The notes: generated by a model from the letters alone, not told the origin. Shown: positions 53,008 to 61,123, counted from the stretch's first letter. The stretch: 64,000 nt of DNA from Actinomycetota bacterium (GCA_016185275.1 JACPNX010000010.1:62001-126000); one strand, 5' to 3'. Program-made: numbers and translations.

Positions 53008-53861
53008 CCGAGCGCGGCCGCGCCCTCGATGTCGACCTGCTCGAGCGGCATGGCCCTGGTCGACGGGGCGCGAACCGGCTCCTGGCCGAGGGCCGGGGCG
53101 GGGTCGGGGAGGGTGCGGGCGACCGCCCGCACCGCGGCGCGCTCGTCGCCGGCCACGAAGCCGGAGCCCCACACCGCGGCGGGAACCTCGTCGAGGGCCA
53201 CGCCCCTACCCGAGAGAGCCTGGGCTGCCGTTCTCCAGAGGATCCACAGGTCCATGCGAACGCTCCCGCCGACCAAGTAGGCGAGATCGTACTCGGGTCG
53301 GCTGCTCACGGCGTCGTCGGTGTGGGCCCCGACCTGCCACAGGCCGGTGCAGCCCTGGCGGACCAGCTCCCGTGACCACTCCCAGCCGGCGTCCGCCACC
53401 TCGGACGGCATCTTCGGGCGGGGCCCGACGAGCGTCATCCGCCCGAGCGGCACCAGGAACAGCTGCGGGAGCTCGTCGAGGTGGCGGGCTCGCAGGAACG
53501 AGGCGAGCTGCGACACGGGCGCCAGCGCCACGACCCGCTTGTCGGCGTAGGCCGGCGTGGTGACCGGTAGGGTCCGAAGCTTCGGGAAGCGGATCACCCG
53601 CCCGCGGTGCCCGGTGCGCTCGTGGACGAAGAACGGCCACGCCCGCAACTGGACGGCCAGGATGGCGGCCAGCGCGACGATGACGGGCAGGGCGACGAGG
53701 CACAGCGCGCCCCCGACGATCACGTCGAACGCCCGCTTCCGGCCCCGCCGCACCCAGACCGCCGTCTGGGTGGGTTCCACCGCGGCGCCGGCGAGCGGTC
53801 CCGTCAGGACCGTCGCCGAGCCGACCGCGGCGAAGGGTGAAGTGGAAGTGCTGTCGTGCAT
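53004..53861 (-). CDS. Undecaprenyl-phosphate sugar transferase (bacterial sugar transferase domain)
   Basis: 285-residue PglC/WbaP-type small phosphoglycosyl transferase that starts glycan assembly on undecaprenyl phosphate. RRGRKRAFDVIVGGALCLVA with a hydrophobic re-entrant helix, then WPFFVHERTGHRGRVIRFPK and the LRARHLDELPQLFLVPLGRM and TLVGPRPKMPSE blocks carrying the catalytic Asp-Glu. The C-terminal 60 residues are extra. ATG 53861 was preferred; the frame opens five codons earlier. First gene of the minus-strand unit with two sulfotransferases and the flippase. Confidence 0.9.
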   Translation of the reverse strand: MHDSTSTSPFAAVGSATVLTGPLAGAAVEPTQTAVWVRRGRKRAFDVIVGGALCLVALPVIVALAAILAVQLRAWPFFVHERTGHRGRVIRFPKLRTLPVTTPAYADKRVVALAPVSQLASFLRARHLDELPQLFLVPLGRMTLVGPRPKMPSEVADAGWEWSRELVRQGCTGLWQVGAHTDDAVSSRPEYDLAYLVGGSVRMDLWILWRTAAQALSGRGVALDEVPAAVWGSGFVAGDERAAVRAVARTLPDPAPALGQEPVRAPSTRAMPLEQVDIEGAAALG

Positions 53862-53920
53862 GCGCGCGGCCCCCAACCGTTGTCAGACACGAACCAATTG
53901 CTCGCCGGAGCGGGCTGGGT

Positions 53921-54436
53921 TCAGGCCTGCGCGGACCGCTTGCGCCAGGTGAGCGTGGCCAGGGCGAGACCGATGACGAGCATCGACGCGCCGACCAGCG
54001 TCAGCGGGACGATGCTGTCCGTGCCGGTGCGGGCCAGGCCACCGCCGGTACCTCCGACCGCGCCGCAGGTGCGGCCCGTGATCGAGAGGGTGATCGTGCG
54101 GCTGACCGTGCTGCCGTCTGACCCCTGGCCGGTGCTGACCAGCGAGTAGGTGCCGGTGCAGAGGTTGGCCGGGATGGTGACCGCACCGCAGCCCGCGCCG
54201 TCGGGGCCCGTGTTGAAGGTCTGGAGGACCTGGCCGCCGAGCGTCACGGTCACCGTGGAGCCGGGTGCGAAGCCCTCGCATCCGACGTTGACGACCTCTC
54301 CGGCCTGCACGACCGTGTCGTCGACGGTGACGGTGGGCCCGCCGCCCGGCGGGTACTGCGCGCCAGCCGGCCCTGCCATGAACAGCAGAGCAGCCGTGAC
54401 ACCAAGGACGGCGATGAACGCCTTCCGGATCTTCAT
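53921..54436 (-). CDS. Secreted cell-wall-anchored protein with LAXTG sorting signal
   Basis: 171 residues: signal peptide MKIRKAFIAVLGVTAALLFM ending near AGPAGAQ, a beta-rich Ig-like domain (PTVTVDDTVVQAGEVVNVGC, GFAPGSTVTVTLGGQVLQTF) with three later Cys, then a C-terminal sorting signal: LARTG, hydrophobic helix and RKR tail. LAXTG is the motif used by class E sortases of high-GC actinobacteria; no sortase gene is in the window. An AAGGGG ribosome site lies 8 nt before the ATG. A surface role beside the polysaccharide genes is likely but its binding partner is unknown. Confidence 0.85.
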   Translation of the reverse strand: MKIRKAFIAVLGVTAALLFMAGPAGAQYPPGGGPTVTVDDTVVQAGEVVNVGCEGFAPGSTVTVTLGGQVLQTFNTGPDGAGCGAVTIPANLCTGTYSLVSTGQGSDGSTVSRTITLSITGRTCGAVGGTGGGLARTGTDSIVPLTLVGASMLVIGLALATLTWRKRSAQA

Positions 54437-54512
54437 CTCATGAGCCCCTTCCAAGTCTCCGCGCCCCGTGGCCGGGGAACACCGCCCAACGGACCCCTCC
54501 GCGGACCGCCGC

Positions 54513-54518
54513 ACTGTA
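54513..54518 (-). promoter_or_regulatory. TACAGT -10 candidate for the LAXTG protein gene
   Basis: On the minus strand GGTTACAGT lies about 75 nt before the ATG, giving a leader of roughly 70 nt with AAGGGG near its end. Confidence 0.35.
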
Positions 54519-54644
54519 ACCCACGCGGAACGTGTGCGTCGACAACATCTCCCGAAGTATCCCGCAGTTCACATTTCGCACGCCTGCTCGCGCCGGTGCG
54601 GTTCCGTGCCCGACCCGTGGCCCGGACCGGACGGGCCCGGCGGG

Positions 54645-54650
54645 TACGGT
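54645..54650 (+). promoter_or_regulatory. TACGGT -10 candidate for tRNA(CAT)
   Basis: TACGGT ends 6 nt before the tRNA 5' end. Confidence 0.4.
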
Positions 54651-54656
54651 CCGGCC

Positions 54657-54730
54657 GGGCCCGTAGCTCAGTCGGTCAGAGCGGGGGACTCATAATCCCT
54701 TGGTCGCGGGTTCGATCCCCGCCGGGCCCA
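54657..54730 (+). tRNA. tRNA with anticodon CAT (Ile2 or Met)
   Basis: Acceptor GGGCCCG/CGGGCCC, anticodon loop CTCATAA, T stem GCGGG/CCCGC with TTCGATC loop, discriminator A, no encoded CCA. The extra-loop and stem pattern CTTGGTCGC resembles E. coli tRNA-Ile2, whose C34 becomes lysidine, more than elongator Met, but sequence alone does not settle it. Confidence 0.93.
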
Positions 54731-54778
54731 CCGGAGTGGCGGCCGAAGAGCTCCCACCGGAGTGGGGGCCGAAGAGCT
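54727..54778 (+). repeat. 26-bp tandem duplication after tRNA(CAT)
   Basis: Two copies of a 26-mer beginning CCCACCGGAGTGG and ending GAAGAGCT differ at one position (C versus G). The first copy includes the last four bases of the tRNA gene. No integrase or element follows, so it is probably a simple local duplication. Confidence 0.8.
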
Positions 54779-54782
54779 TCGG

Positions 54783-55346
54783 TCAGGTCCGCTCCAACCA
54801 CGACGGGGCCCGCTCGAGCAGGTAGGTGCTGACGTCGGCGCAGCGGTCGAGCGTGTCGCACATCTCGGGTTCCCCGCTGTAGAGCTTGGCCAGCGACACC
54901 TCGATCCGGGCGACGATGCCGACGGTGCGCTCGGCCGCGTCGGTGACCGACTCGTAGGAGTCGATGGCGGACACCTCGAGGGGCAGCGCCGGTCCGCCCA
55001 CTCCGGCCAGCTCGGTGGCCAGCACCAGCAGGTCGGGGGCGCTCGGCAGGGGCGGCAACCCCCAGTTGAAGTGCAGCGGCACGCGGTGGAGGTCGGGCGG
55101 GTCGTCCCCGTCGTCCAGCTCGAGCACGAGGTCCTCGAACGACAGGAGCACCCGGGGATCGACCTCGAGCGCCAGGTGCAGGTCGAGCGGCCCACCACAC
55201 GCCTCCTCGGGGTGCAGGTCCACCTCCCACGTCTGGCGCAGCGAGTACGTCTCGACGAAGTGCCGTTCGTCGTGCACGTGGAAACCGTGCTCGACCGCAT
55301 GGCTCTTCAGGTCCGCCACGAACCCCGGTACGTCGATGACCGCCAA
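54783..55346 (-). CDS. Hypothetical protein
   Basis: 187 residues with no family recognised. VIDVPGFVADLKSHAVEHGF, YSLRQTWEVDLHPEEACGGP, LDLHLALEVDPRVLLSFEDL suggest an alpha/beta cytosolic fold, and the C-terminal ERTVGIVARIEVSLAKLYSG, MCDTLDRCADVSTYLLERAP is helical. No signal peptide. The TTG at 55346 is selected because AAGGAG lies 4-5 nt upstream and coding character starts there; the longer frame would run through a hexamer repeat and the promoter of the divergent phosphatase gene. Confidence 0.65.
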   Translation of the reverse strand: MAVIDVPGFVADLKSHAVEHGFHVHDERHFVETYSLRQTWEVDLHPEEACGGPLDLHLALEVDPRVLLSFEDLVLELDDGDDPPDLHRVPLHFNWGLPPLPSAPDLLVLATELAGVGGPALPLEVSAIDSYESVTDAAERTVGIVARIEVSLAKLYSGEPEMCDTLDRCADVSTYLLERAPSWLERT

Positions 55347-55357
55347 GGCACTCCTTC

Positions 55358-55400
55358 GCGTCGGTGTCGGTGTCTGCGTCTGCATCTGCGTCTGCGTCGG
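55358..55400. repeat. GTCTGC-type hexamer repeats
   Basis: About seven degenerate hexamers (GTCGGT, GTCTGC, ATCTGC) lie between divergent genes, outside the chosen coding region. Confidence 0.6.
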
Positions 55401-55453
55401 GGTCCGCCCGGCGCCGAGCGGGCGGCGGTACCGCCGCTCCCAGCCTGCCACGG

Positions 55454-55459
55454 TACGTT
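55454..55459 (+). promoter_or_regulatory. Leaderless -10 box (TACGTT) of the phosphatase gene
   Basis: TACGTT ends 7 nt before the GTG at 55467. Confidence 0.5.
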
Positions 55460-55466
55460 GCGCCTC

Positions 55467-56219
55467 GTGACCGACGAGGAGCTGCTCGCCGTCCTCCGCT
55501 CCGCCGCCGGCGCGGTCGGCGAGGCGCTCGAGCGCACGACGGACTGGGGGCCCTCGGGCGCGCAGCCCGGCCAGTACCTGTCGGACGTCGCCGCGGACCG
55601 AGCCGCCCGCGAGGTGCTCCAGGCCGCCGGGTTGGCGGTCCTCAGCGAGGAGAGCGGCCACAGCGACGGCAAGGTCGACGTCACGGTCGTCCTCGATCCG
55701 CTCGACGGTTCGACCAACGCGTCACGGCGCCTGTCGTGGTGGGCGACCAGCCTCTGCGCCGTCGACGCCGACGGCCCGCGCGTCGCGCTGGTCGTCGATC
55801 TCGTGTCGGGCCGCCGCTACGAGGCCGTGCGCGGGCGTGGCGCGACCCGCGACGGCGCGCGCATCGCGCCGTCGGCGGAGGAGCGGCTCGGCGAGGCCAT
55901 GGTCGGCATCAACGGCATGCCCGAACGTCCCCTGGGTTGGCTGCAGTTCCGGGCGCTGGGTGCCGCCGCGCTCGACCTGTGCGCGGTCGCCGACGGCCGC
56001 CTCGACGGCTACGTGGACTGCACCGACGACGGCCTCGCCCCGTGGGACTACCTCGGCGGCGCGCTGGTCTGCTCGGAGGCCGGGGCGGTGGTGACGGACC
56101 TGCGCGGCCGTGAGCTGCTCGACCTCGACCACGGTGCTCGGAGGACCGTCGTCGCCGGTGCCACGGCCGCGCTGGCCGACGCGCTGGGCGCCGCCCGCCG
56201 CGCGTCGCCGGCGCGCTGA
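55467..56219 (+). CDS. Inositol-monophosphatase family phosphatase
   Basis: 250-residue lithium-sensitive phosphatase-family protein (IMPase, FBPase or CysQ type). Metal-binding residues are visible: VLSEESG, VVLDPLDGSTNASRRLSWWA and the C-terminal GLAPWDYLGGALVCSEAGAV. Likely Mg-dependent hydrolysis of a small phosphate ester such as inositol phosphate, histidinol phosphate or 3'-phosphoadenosine phosphate; the last would link to sulfotransferases, but specificity cannot be read. GTG start follows from the promoter box. Confidence 0.88.
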   Translation: MTDEELLAVLRSAAGAVGEALERTTDWGPSGAQPGQYLSDVAADRAAREVLQAAGLAVLSEESGHSDGKVDVTVVLDPLDGSTNASRRLSWWATSLCAVDADGPRVALVVDLVSGRRYEAVRGRGATRDGARIAPSAEERLGEAMVGINGMPERPLGWLQFRALGAAALDLCAVADGRLDGYVDCTDDGLAPWDYLGGALVCSEAGAVVTDLRGRELLDLDHGARRTVVAGATAALADALGAARRASPAR

Positions 56220-56266
56220 CGACCGCGCCGACGACTGCGCGGCTCGGGTCACCGCTGGCGCACCCG

Positions 56267-56272
56267 TAGGCT
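56267..56272 (+). promoter_or_regulatory. Leaderless -10 box (TAGGCT) of the NUDIX gene
   Basis: TAGGCT ends 6 nt before the GTG at 56279. Confidence 0.5.
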
Positions 56273-56278
56273 TGGCTC

Positions 56279-56842
56279 GTGCTGGACGGGCTCTACGCAG
56301 GCCTGCTGCGTCTGTACCGGAGAATGCCCACGACCGGTCGCCGGTGGGTCGTGCGCACCATCGCTCCGTCCTTCACGGTCGGGGCGATGTGCATCATCGA
56401 GCGATCCGACGGCGCGCTGTTGCTGGTCCGCCACGTCTACCGGCGACGCTGGGGCGTGCCCGGCGGCCTGCTCAAGCGGGGCGAGCTGCCCGCCGATGCG
56501 GCCCGGCGGGAGGTGCGCGAGGAGGTCGGCATCGACGTCGAGCTCGAGGGTGAGCCGGCCGTCGTGGTCGACCCGGATCCGCAGCGCATCGACGTGATCT
56601 TCCGGGCTCGACCCGCCGACGGGATCGACCCCGCGACCGTCGTGGCCCGTTCGCCCGAGATCGAAGAGGTCCGCTGGTTCGGCCCCGACCGCCTTCCCGA
56701 GCTGCAGCACGAGACCGCCGGCGCACTGGTGGCCCTGGCCCGCTCGTCCGCCGCCCCCCAGGCCAGGGTGCTGCCGGCCCGATCGGAGGGTCGAGCCGCC
56801 GCTCCGCCCGCCGCCGCTCCGCCCGCCGCCGGTCCGTCGTGA
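56279..56842 (+). CDS. NUDIX hydrolase
   Basis: 187-residue NUDIX protein with a complete box GLLKRGELPADAARREVREE followed by VGI, after an N-terminal FTVGAMCIIERSDGALLLVR strand. It hydrolyses a nucleoside diphosphate linked to another group; the substrate is not predictable. The C terminus is an Ala/Pro repeat tail. GTG start; the stop overlaps the DUF523 gene as GTGA, so the two are coupled. Confidence 0.92.
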   Translation: MLDGLYAGLLRLYRRMPTTGRRWVVRTIAPSFTVGAMCIIERSDGALLLVRHVYRRRWGVPGGLLKRGELPADAARREVREEVGIDVELEGEPAVVVDPDPQRIDVIFRARPADGIDPATVVARSPEIEEVRWFGPDRLPELQHETAGALVALARSSAAPQARVLPARSEGRAAAPPAAAPPAAGPS

Positions 56843-57309
56843 CCGGTCCGGACGCCCGCGGAGACGGACGCCCGCCGGTGGTCGTGTCCGCCTGCCTGCT
56901 CGGAGCGTGCTGCAACCATCGCGGCGGCGCGAGCCCGTCGGCCGCGGTCGCCGCGCTCGCCGCCGATCACCGCCTCATCCCCGTGTGTCCCGAGGTCGCG
57001 GGCGGGCTGGCCACCCCGCGGCCCGAAGCCGAGCGCCAGCCGGACGGCAAGGTGAGCACGGCCGGAGGGTGCGACGTGACCAAGGCGTACGAGCGCGGGG
57101 CGGCGCACGCGGTCGCAGTGGCGCAGGCGGCGGGCGCGGCCACGGCGGTGCTCAAGGCCCGCTCGCCCTCGTGCGGTTCAGGACGGATCTACGACGGCAC
57201 CTTCACCCGCACGCTCACCAGCGGAGACGGCGTCACGGCCGCGGCCCTGTCCGCCGCCGGCGTACGGGTCCTCGACGAAGACGCGGTCGCGGCCGGTCTG
57301 CTCCGATGA
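56839..57309 (+). CDS. DUF523 / TudS-like iron-sulfur protein
   Basis: 156-residue DUF523 protein: VVVSACLLGACCNHRGGA, LIPVCPEVAGGLATPRPEAE, VLKARSPSCGSGRIYDGTF contain the family cysteines. The characterised relative TudS is a thiouracil desulfidase with a [4Fe-4S] cluster held by three such Cys. All corresponding positions are present here. Coupled to NUDIX, perhaps both in clean-up of modified nucleobases or nucleotides (inference). Confidence 0.88.
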   Translation: MTGPDARGDGRPPVVVSACLLGACCNHRGGASPSAAVAALAADHRLIPVCPEVAGGLATPRPEAERQPDGKVSTAGGCDVTKAYERGAAHAVAVAQAAGAATAVLKARSPSCGSGRIYDGTFTRTLTSGDGVTAAALSAAGVRVLDEDAVAAGLLR

Positions 57310-57388
57310 AGGTGCACGCGACGGGGGGGTCTCGCTCGCGCCGCGTCGCGCCGCCGCGAAGGCACGGTTCGGGCGCATGCCCCACCGG

Positions 57389-57394
57389 TAGCAT
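57389..57394 (+). promoter_or_regulatory. TAGCAT -10 candidate for tRNA-Val
   Basis: CCGGTAGCAT ends 9 nt before the tRNA 5' end. Confidence 0.45.
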
Positions 57395-57403
57395 CGGGCG
57401 CCG

Positions 57404-57477
57404 GGGCGCGTAGCTCAGCTGGCTAGAGCACCTGCCTTACAAGCAGGGAGTCGGGGGTTCGAGTCCCTCCGCGCCCA
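57404..57477 (+). tRNA. tRNA-Val (TAC)
   Basis: Acceptor GGGCGCG/CGCGCCC, anticodon stem CCTGC/GCAGG with loop CTTACAA (anticodon TAC), T stem with TTCGAGT loop, discriminator A, no encoded CCA. Confidence 0.97.
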
Positions 57478-57603
57478 CTCGCAGCGGTTGCGGCGGCGAC
57501 CGCGACGGACCCTCCGCCGGGCGGGGCGACGCGCGGGAGCTGCGGGCGAAGCGCGCGGCGGCGTCGACCAGCCGGACGCGAGCGCGCGAACCCTCGATCC
57601 GAC

Positions 57604-59238
57604 GTGCGATGCGCCGATTGGACCTGCGTGGCAGGCGTCGGGGGACAGCGCTGCGGGGACGATCTCGACGTCGGCGCGCCGGTCGCCGCGCTCCGGTTCG
57701 CACGCGGCCCGCAAGGGTGGCTCCTCGACGGCGCCAACGGGCTCGCCCTCGATCTGCTCGGCGCACCACCGACAGATGTGCTCGGCACCGGGTTCGCGAG
57801 CCACCTGTACGACCGGGATGCCCTCGACCTCGCCACCGCGCTCGACCGCGCCGGCCCCGACCCTTCCGAGCCGGTGCTGCTGCGCTGGGGGCTGAGGCCG
57901 CCGTGCACGTTCGTGGCGGCGAGGTTCCAGCGGCGCACGGACGCGACGGTCGTCGCCGCACTGCACGACCAGACCGACCAGTACCGCCTCGACACGTTCG
58001 TGTGCGGGAGGGGGGCCGGTCTGTTCCTGATCGACGACGAGGACCGCACCACCTGGCTGTCGCCGCTCACCCGCCTGATGCTCGGCGTCCCTTCCGAGCA
58101 GGTCATCGGAACCGACAGCAACGGCAACGTGCACCCCGACGAGCAGCCGGCGCTGCGGGCCTCGCTCGGTGAGCTGCGCTCCCATCCCGGGGAGGAGTTC
58201 GTCCGTTACTACCACTACGCGCACCCGTCGGCGCCGGGCAGCTGGTGGCGCGTGCGCCAGACGCGCATCTTCCTGCCCGACGAACCGGCCGTCGGCGGCA
58301 TCCTCGGCAAGCTCGAGCTCGCCGTCGATCCGCCGGACGAGGCGCAGCGCGCGGGCATGGGTCTCGAGGCGACCATCGCCGAGGTGATGCCCTCCGGCGT
58401 GATCATCGGGACCAGGAGCCGCGTCGCGTTCCGCAACGGCCGGGCCCGGCGCATGTTCGGCACCTCCGTCGATGCCGACGATCCGTTCGCCTTCATCGAG
58501 CGTCTCCGCGAGGAGGACCGCCCGACGGTGCGCGACCGGCTGTCGGCCACGATGGAGCGCGGCGAGCGGCACGAGAGCACCGTCGCCATCGACCGACCGG
58601 GTGACCGGCCGGCCTGGGTGCGGATCGAGACGACGCCCACGCTGGATCCCGAGGGACACCCGGCCGGCTTCATGGCCATGTTCCTCGACGTCACCGAGGA
58701 GACGGAGACCAAGCACCGGCTGACCGATGCGCAGCGCCAGCTCTGGCACCTCGCCAACCACGACATGCTCACCGGGTTGCCCAACCGCATGCAGCTCGAG
58801 AGCCGGCTCGAACACGCCCTCGCCCGCAACCACCGCCACGGGAGCCCGGTGGCCGTGCTGTTCTGCGACCTCGACGGCTTCAAGCGGATCAACGACGGCC
58901 ATGGACACGAGACCGGTGACGCCGTGCTCGCGGAGATCGGTCGCCGCTTCGCCGAGGTCACCCGCCTGACCGACACGCTGTGCCGCATGGGCGGCGACGA
59001 GTTCGTCGTCGTCTGCGAGGGCGGCGGCGATCGCAGTGGCCCGGAGATCCTCGCCGACCGGCTCATCGAGGCCGCCAGCCGGCCGGTCGAGGTCGCCGGC
59101 GTGCGGGTCCAGATCGGGCTCTCCGTGGGCATCGCCCACGCGTCGGCCGGCTCGACGCCCCGCTCGGTGCTGGCCGCCGCCGACGCGGCGCTCTACGAGG
59201 CGAAGGCGTCGGGACGCGGGCGCGCCGTGGTGGCGTGA
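57604..59238 (+). CDS. PAS-GGDEF diguanylate cyclase
   Basis: 544-residue cytosolic signalling protein that should make c-di-GMP from two GTP. Two PAS-like regions (about 130-255, GLFLIDDEDRTTWLSPLTRL; about 260-375, GVIIGTRSRVAFRNGRARRM to FMAMFLDVTEETE) precede a GGDEF domain starting LANHDMLTGLPNRMQLESRL with FCDLDGFKRINDGHGHETGD and an intact active site CRMGGDEFVVV. RLTD followed by five residues and GGDEF forms an inhibitory I-site (RxxD-x5-GGDEF). No transmembrane segments and no EAL domain. ATG 57604 is tentative; GTG 57628 is in frame. Confidence 0.92.
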   Translation: MRCADWTCVAGVGGQRCGDDLDVGAPVAALRFARGPQGWLLDGANGLALDLLGAPPTDVLGTGFASHLYDRDALDLATALDRAGPDPSEPVLLRWGLRPPCTFVAARFQRRTDATVVAALHDQTDQYRLDTFVCGRGAGLFLIDDEDRTTWLSPLTRLMLGVPSEQVIGTDSNGNVHPDEQPALRASLGELRSHPGEEFVRYYHYAHPSAPGSWWRVRQTRIFLPDEPAVGGILGKLELAVDPPDEAQRAGMGLEATIAEVMPSGVIIGTRSRVAFRNGRARRMFGTSVDADDPFAFIERLREEDRPTVRDRLSATMERGERHESTVAIDRPGDRPAWVRIETTPTLDPEGHPAGFMAMFLDVTEETETKHRLTDAQRQLWHLANHDMLTGLPNRMQLESRLEHALARNHRHGSPVAVLFCDLDGFKRINDGHGHETGDAVLAEIGRRFAEVTRLTDTLCRMGGDEFVVVCEGGGDRSGPEILADRLIEAASRPVEVAGVRVQIGLSVGIAHASAGSTPRSVLAAADAALYEAKASGRGRAVVA

Positions 59239-59275
59239 CGCGCGGAGGCGGAGCGCGGCGGGTGGGCCGGGGCGA

Positions 59276-59986
59276 TCAGGCGGCGAGCGCGGTGGCCAGC
59301 GCGACCCGGACCATCGCGTCGAAGCCCGTCGCGCGCTCGTCCGCCGGCAGGTGCTCGTCGGTGCGGATCACGTCCGACACGGTCAGCAGGCCGAGCGCCC
59401 GCACGCCGAGCTCGGCCGCCACCCCGTAGAGGCCGGCCACCTCCATCTCGACGGCCAGCACCCCGAGGCGCTCGGCGGCGTCGAACAGCTCCACCTCCGG
59501 CGAGTAGAAGAGGTCGGACGACAGCACCGAACCGACGAAGGCCGGCGTGCCGAGCTCGGCGGCCGCGTCGGCGGCGGCCCGGGCGAGGCCGAAGTCCGCC
59601 ACCGCCGCGAAGTCGTGGCCGCGGAAGCGGATGCGGTTCACCTTGGAGTCGGTGCAGGCGCCGAGAGCGATCACGAGGCTGTGCAGGGGTACGTCGGCGC
59701 GCAGCGACCCGCACGAGCCGATCCGGATGAGCGTCGTGGCGCCGTACTCGCGCACCAGCTCGGTGGCGTAGATCGAGCACGACGGGATGCCGATGCCGTG
59801 CGCCATGACCGACACGCGACGTCCCTGCCAGCGGCCCGTCCACCCCTCCATGGCCCGCACCGCGGTGACCTGCTGCGGGTCATCGAGGAACGTCGAGGCG
59901 ACGTGGCGGGCGCGCCGCGGATCGCCGGGCATGAGGACCACGTCGGCGAAGGCGCCGGGCGGAGCGTCGATGTGCGGGGTCGGCAT
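59276..59986 (-). CDS. deoD: Purine-nucleoside phosphorylase, DeoD type
   Basis: 236-residue hexameric-type PNP of purine salvage. Phosphate and nucleoside binding segments: VVLMPGDPRRARHVASTFL, AHGIGIPSCSIYATELVREY, LIRIGSCGSLR, VLAVEMEVAGLYGVAAELGV, LLTVSDVIRTDEHLPADER. ATG 59986 (MPTPHIDAPPGAFADVVLMP) matches the family N terminus. It follows the LLM gene by 44 bp on the same strand. Confidence 0.95.
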   Translation of the reverse strand: MPTPHIDAPPGAFADVVLMPGDPRRARHVASTFLDDPQQVTAVRAMEGWTGRWQGRRVSVMAHGIGIPSCSIYATELVREYGATTLIRIGSCGSLRADVPLHSLVIALGACTDSKVNRIRFRGHDFAAVADFGLARAAADAAAELGTPAFVGSVLSSDLFYSPEVELFDAAERLGVLAVEMEVAGLYGVAAELGVRALGLLTVSDVIRTDEHLPADERATGFDAMVRVALATALAA

Positions 59987-60030
59987 GGTGGGGCGGAACG
60001 TTCGGTGATCGAAGGCGCGGCGCCGTGGCG

Positions 60031-60969
60031 TCAGCGGCCCCGCAGCGCGGCGACGACGGGGGCCACGTCGTGCATGGCCCCTTCCTGCACCACCCAGTAC
60101 GAGACGCCCCACCGCTCGCGATGGGCCTCCAGCTCGTCGGTGATCTCCCCGACGGAGCCGACCCATGCGTGCGGGTAGCCGTCGACCTCCGCCGGCGGCA
60201 GGCCGAAGCCGGGGGCGAGCTTTTCGACGAGGCCGGCACGGTCGTCGGTGATCGCCGCGAAGAACACGAGCATGTTCAGCTCGAGGTCGTCGAACCGGGC
60301 GCCGGCCGCCTCCCGCACCCAGGCCACCTTCTCGTCGGTGCGGGCCCGCGTGCCGGTCTGCACCGAGGCGGCGTCGACCTGACCGTTCGGGATGCTGGGG
60401 TTGATGCCGACGATGTCGGCCTCGCGGGCCGCGATCGACAGCAGCCGGCGCCGGCCGCCGCCGATCAGGATCGGTGGATGCGGCCGCTGCACCGGCTTCG
60501 GCTGCCCGTCGTAGCCGGTGACGGTGTAGTGCTCGCCGGCGAAGTCGAACGGTCCTTCGGCGAAGGCACCCTTCAGGACCCGCAGACCCTCCTCCATCCG
60601 GTCGACCCGGACCCGGGGCTCGTCGTACGCCAGGCCGGCCTGCTCGTAGTCGCTCAGCATCCACCCCGCTCCGAGGCCGACCTCCAGCCGGCCTTCCGAG
60701 AGCAGGTCGATCGTGGCCAGCTCCTTGGCCAGCACGACCGGGTGCTTGTAGTCGTTGTCGAGCACGAGCGTGCCGACCCGCAGCTCCGTGGTCGCGTCGG
60801 CCACCGCCACCAGCGCAGGCACGGGGGCCAGCTGGTCGCCGAAGTGGTCGGGCATGAAGACGGTGCTGAAGCCGAGGTCCTCGGCGGTGCGGGCCTGCGC
60901 CCGCCAGTCCTCGGCGGAGTCGGCTCGATGCAGCTGCACGCCGAAGCGGAACGGTCGGGAATGCGCCAT
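60031..60969 (-). CDS. LLM-class F420-dependent oxidoreductase
   Basis: 312-residue luciferase-like TIM-barrel oxidoreductase, F420-type pattern: FRFGVQLHRADSAEDWRAQA, GFSTVFMPDHFGDQLAPVPA, ELRVGTLVLDNDYKHPVVLA, LLSEGRLEVGLGAGWMLSDY, HPPILIGGGRRRLLSIAARE. Distinct from the LLM protein near 33.5 kb (different core loops). The substrate is unknown. ATG 60969 is used; an in-frame GTG at 60984 is possible. Confidence 0.9.
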   Translation of the reverse strand: MAHSRPFRFGVQLHRADSAEDWRAQARTAEDLGFSTVFMPDHFGDQLAPVPALVAVADATTELRVGTLVLDNDYKHPVVLAKELATIDLLSEGRLEVGLGAGWMLSDYEQAGLAYDEPRVRVDRMEEGLRVLKGAFAEGPFDFAGEHYTVTGYDGQPKPVQRPHPPILIGGGRRRLLSIAAREADIVGINPSIPNGQVDAASVQTGTRARTDEKVAWVREAAGARFDDLELNMLVFFAAITDDRAGLVEKLAPGFGLPPAEVDGYPHAWVGSVGEITDELEAHRERWGVSYWVVQEGAMHDVAPVVAALRGR

Positions 60970-61123
60970 GGGCCGTACCTTCACACACCCCGGGTCGTTG
61001 CGTTCCCTCGCATCGAGACCGGCGGCCGCGCGACGTCGCGGGTGACGCCGGCTCCGGCGAGCTCCGCTCGGACCGACCCGAATCCCGCAAGGGCGCGACT
61101 CCGGCTGGGCCGACGGCGGCCGG

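Noticed and set aside
54727-54778. Duplication at the tRNA 3' end as an integration attachment site
   Set aside because: Only four bases of the tRNA are included, copies are adjacent, and no integrase or foreign DNA follows.
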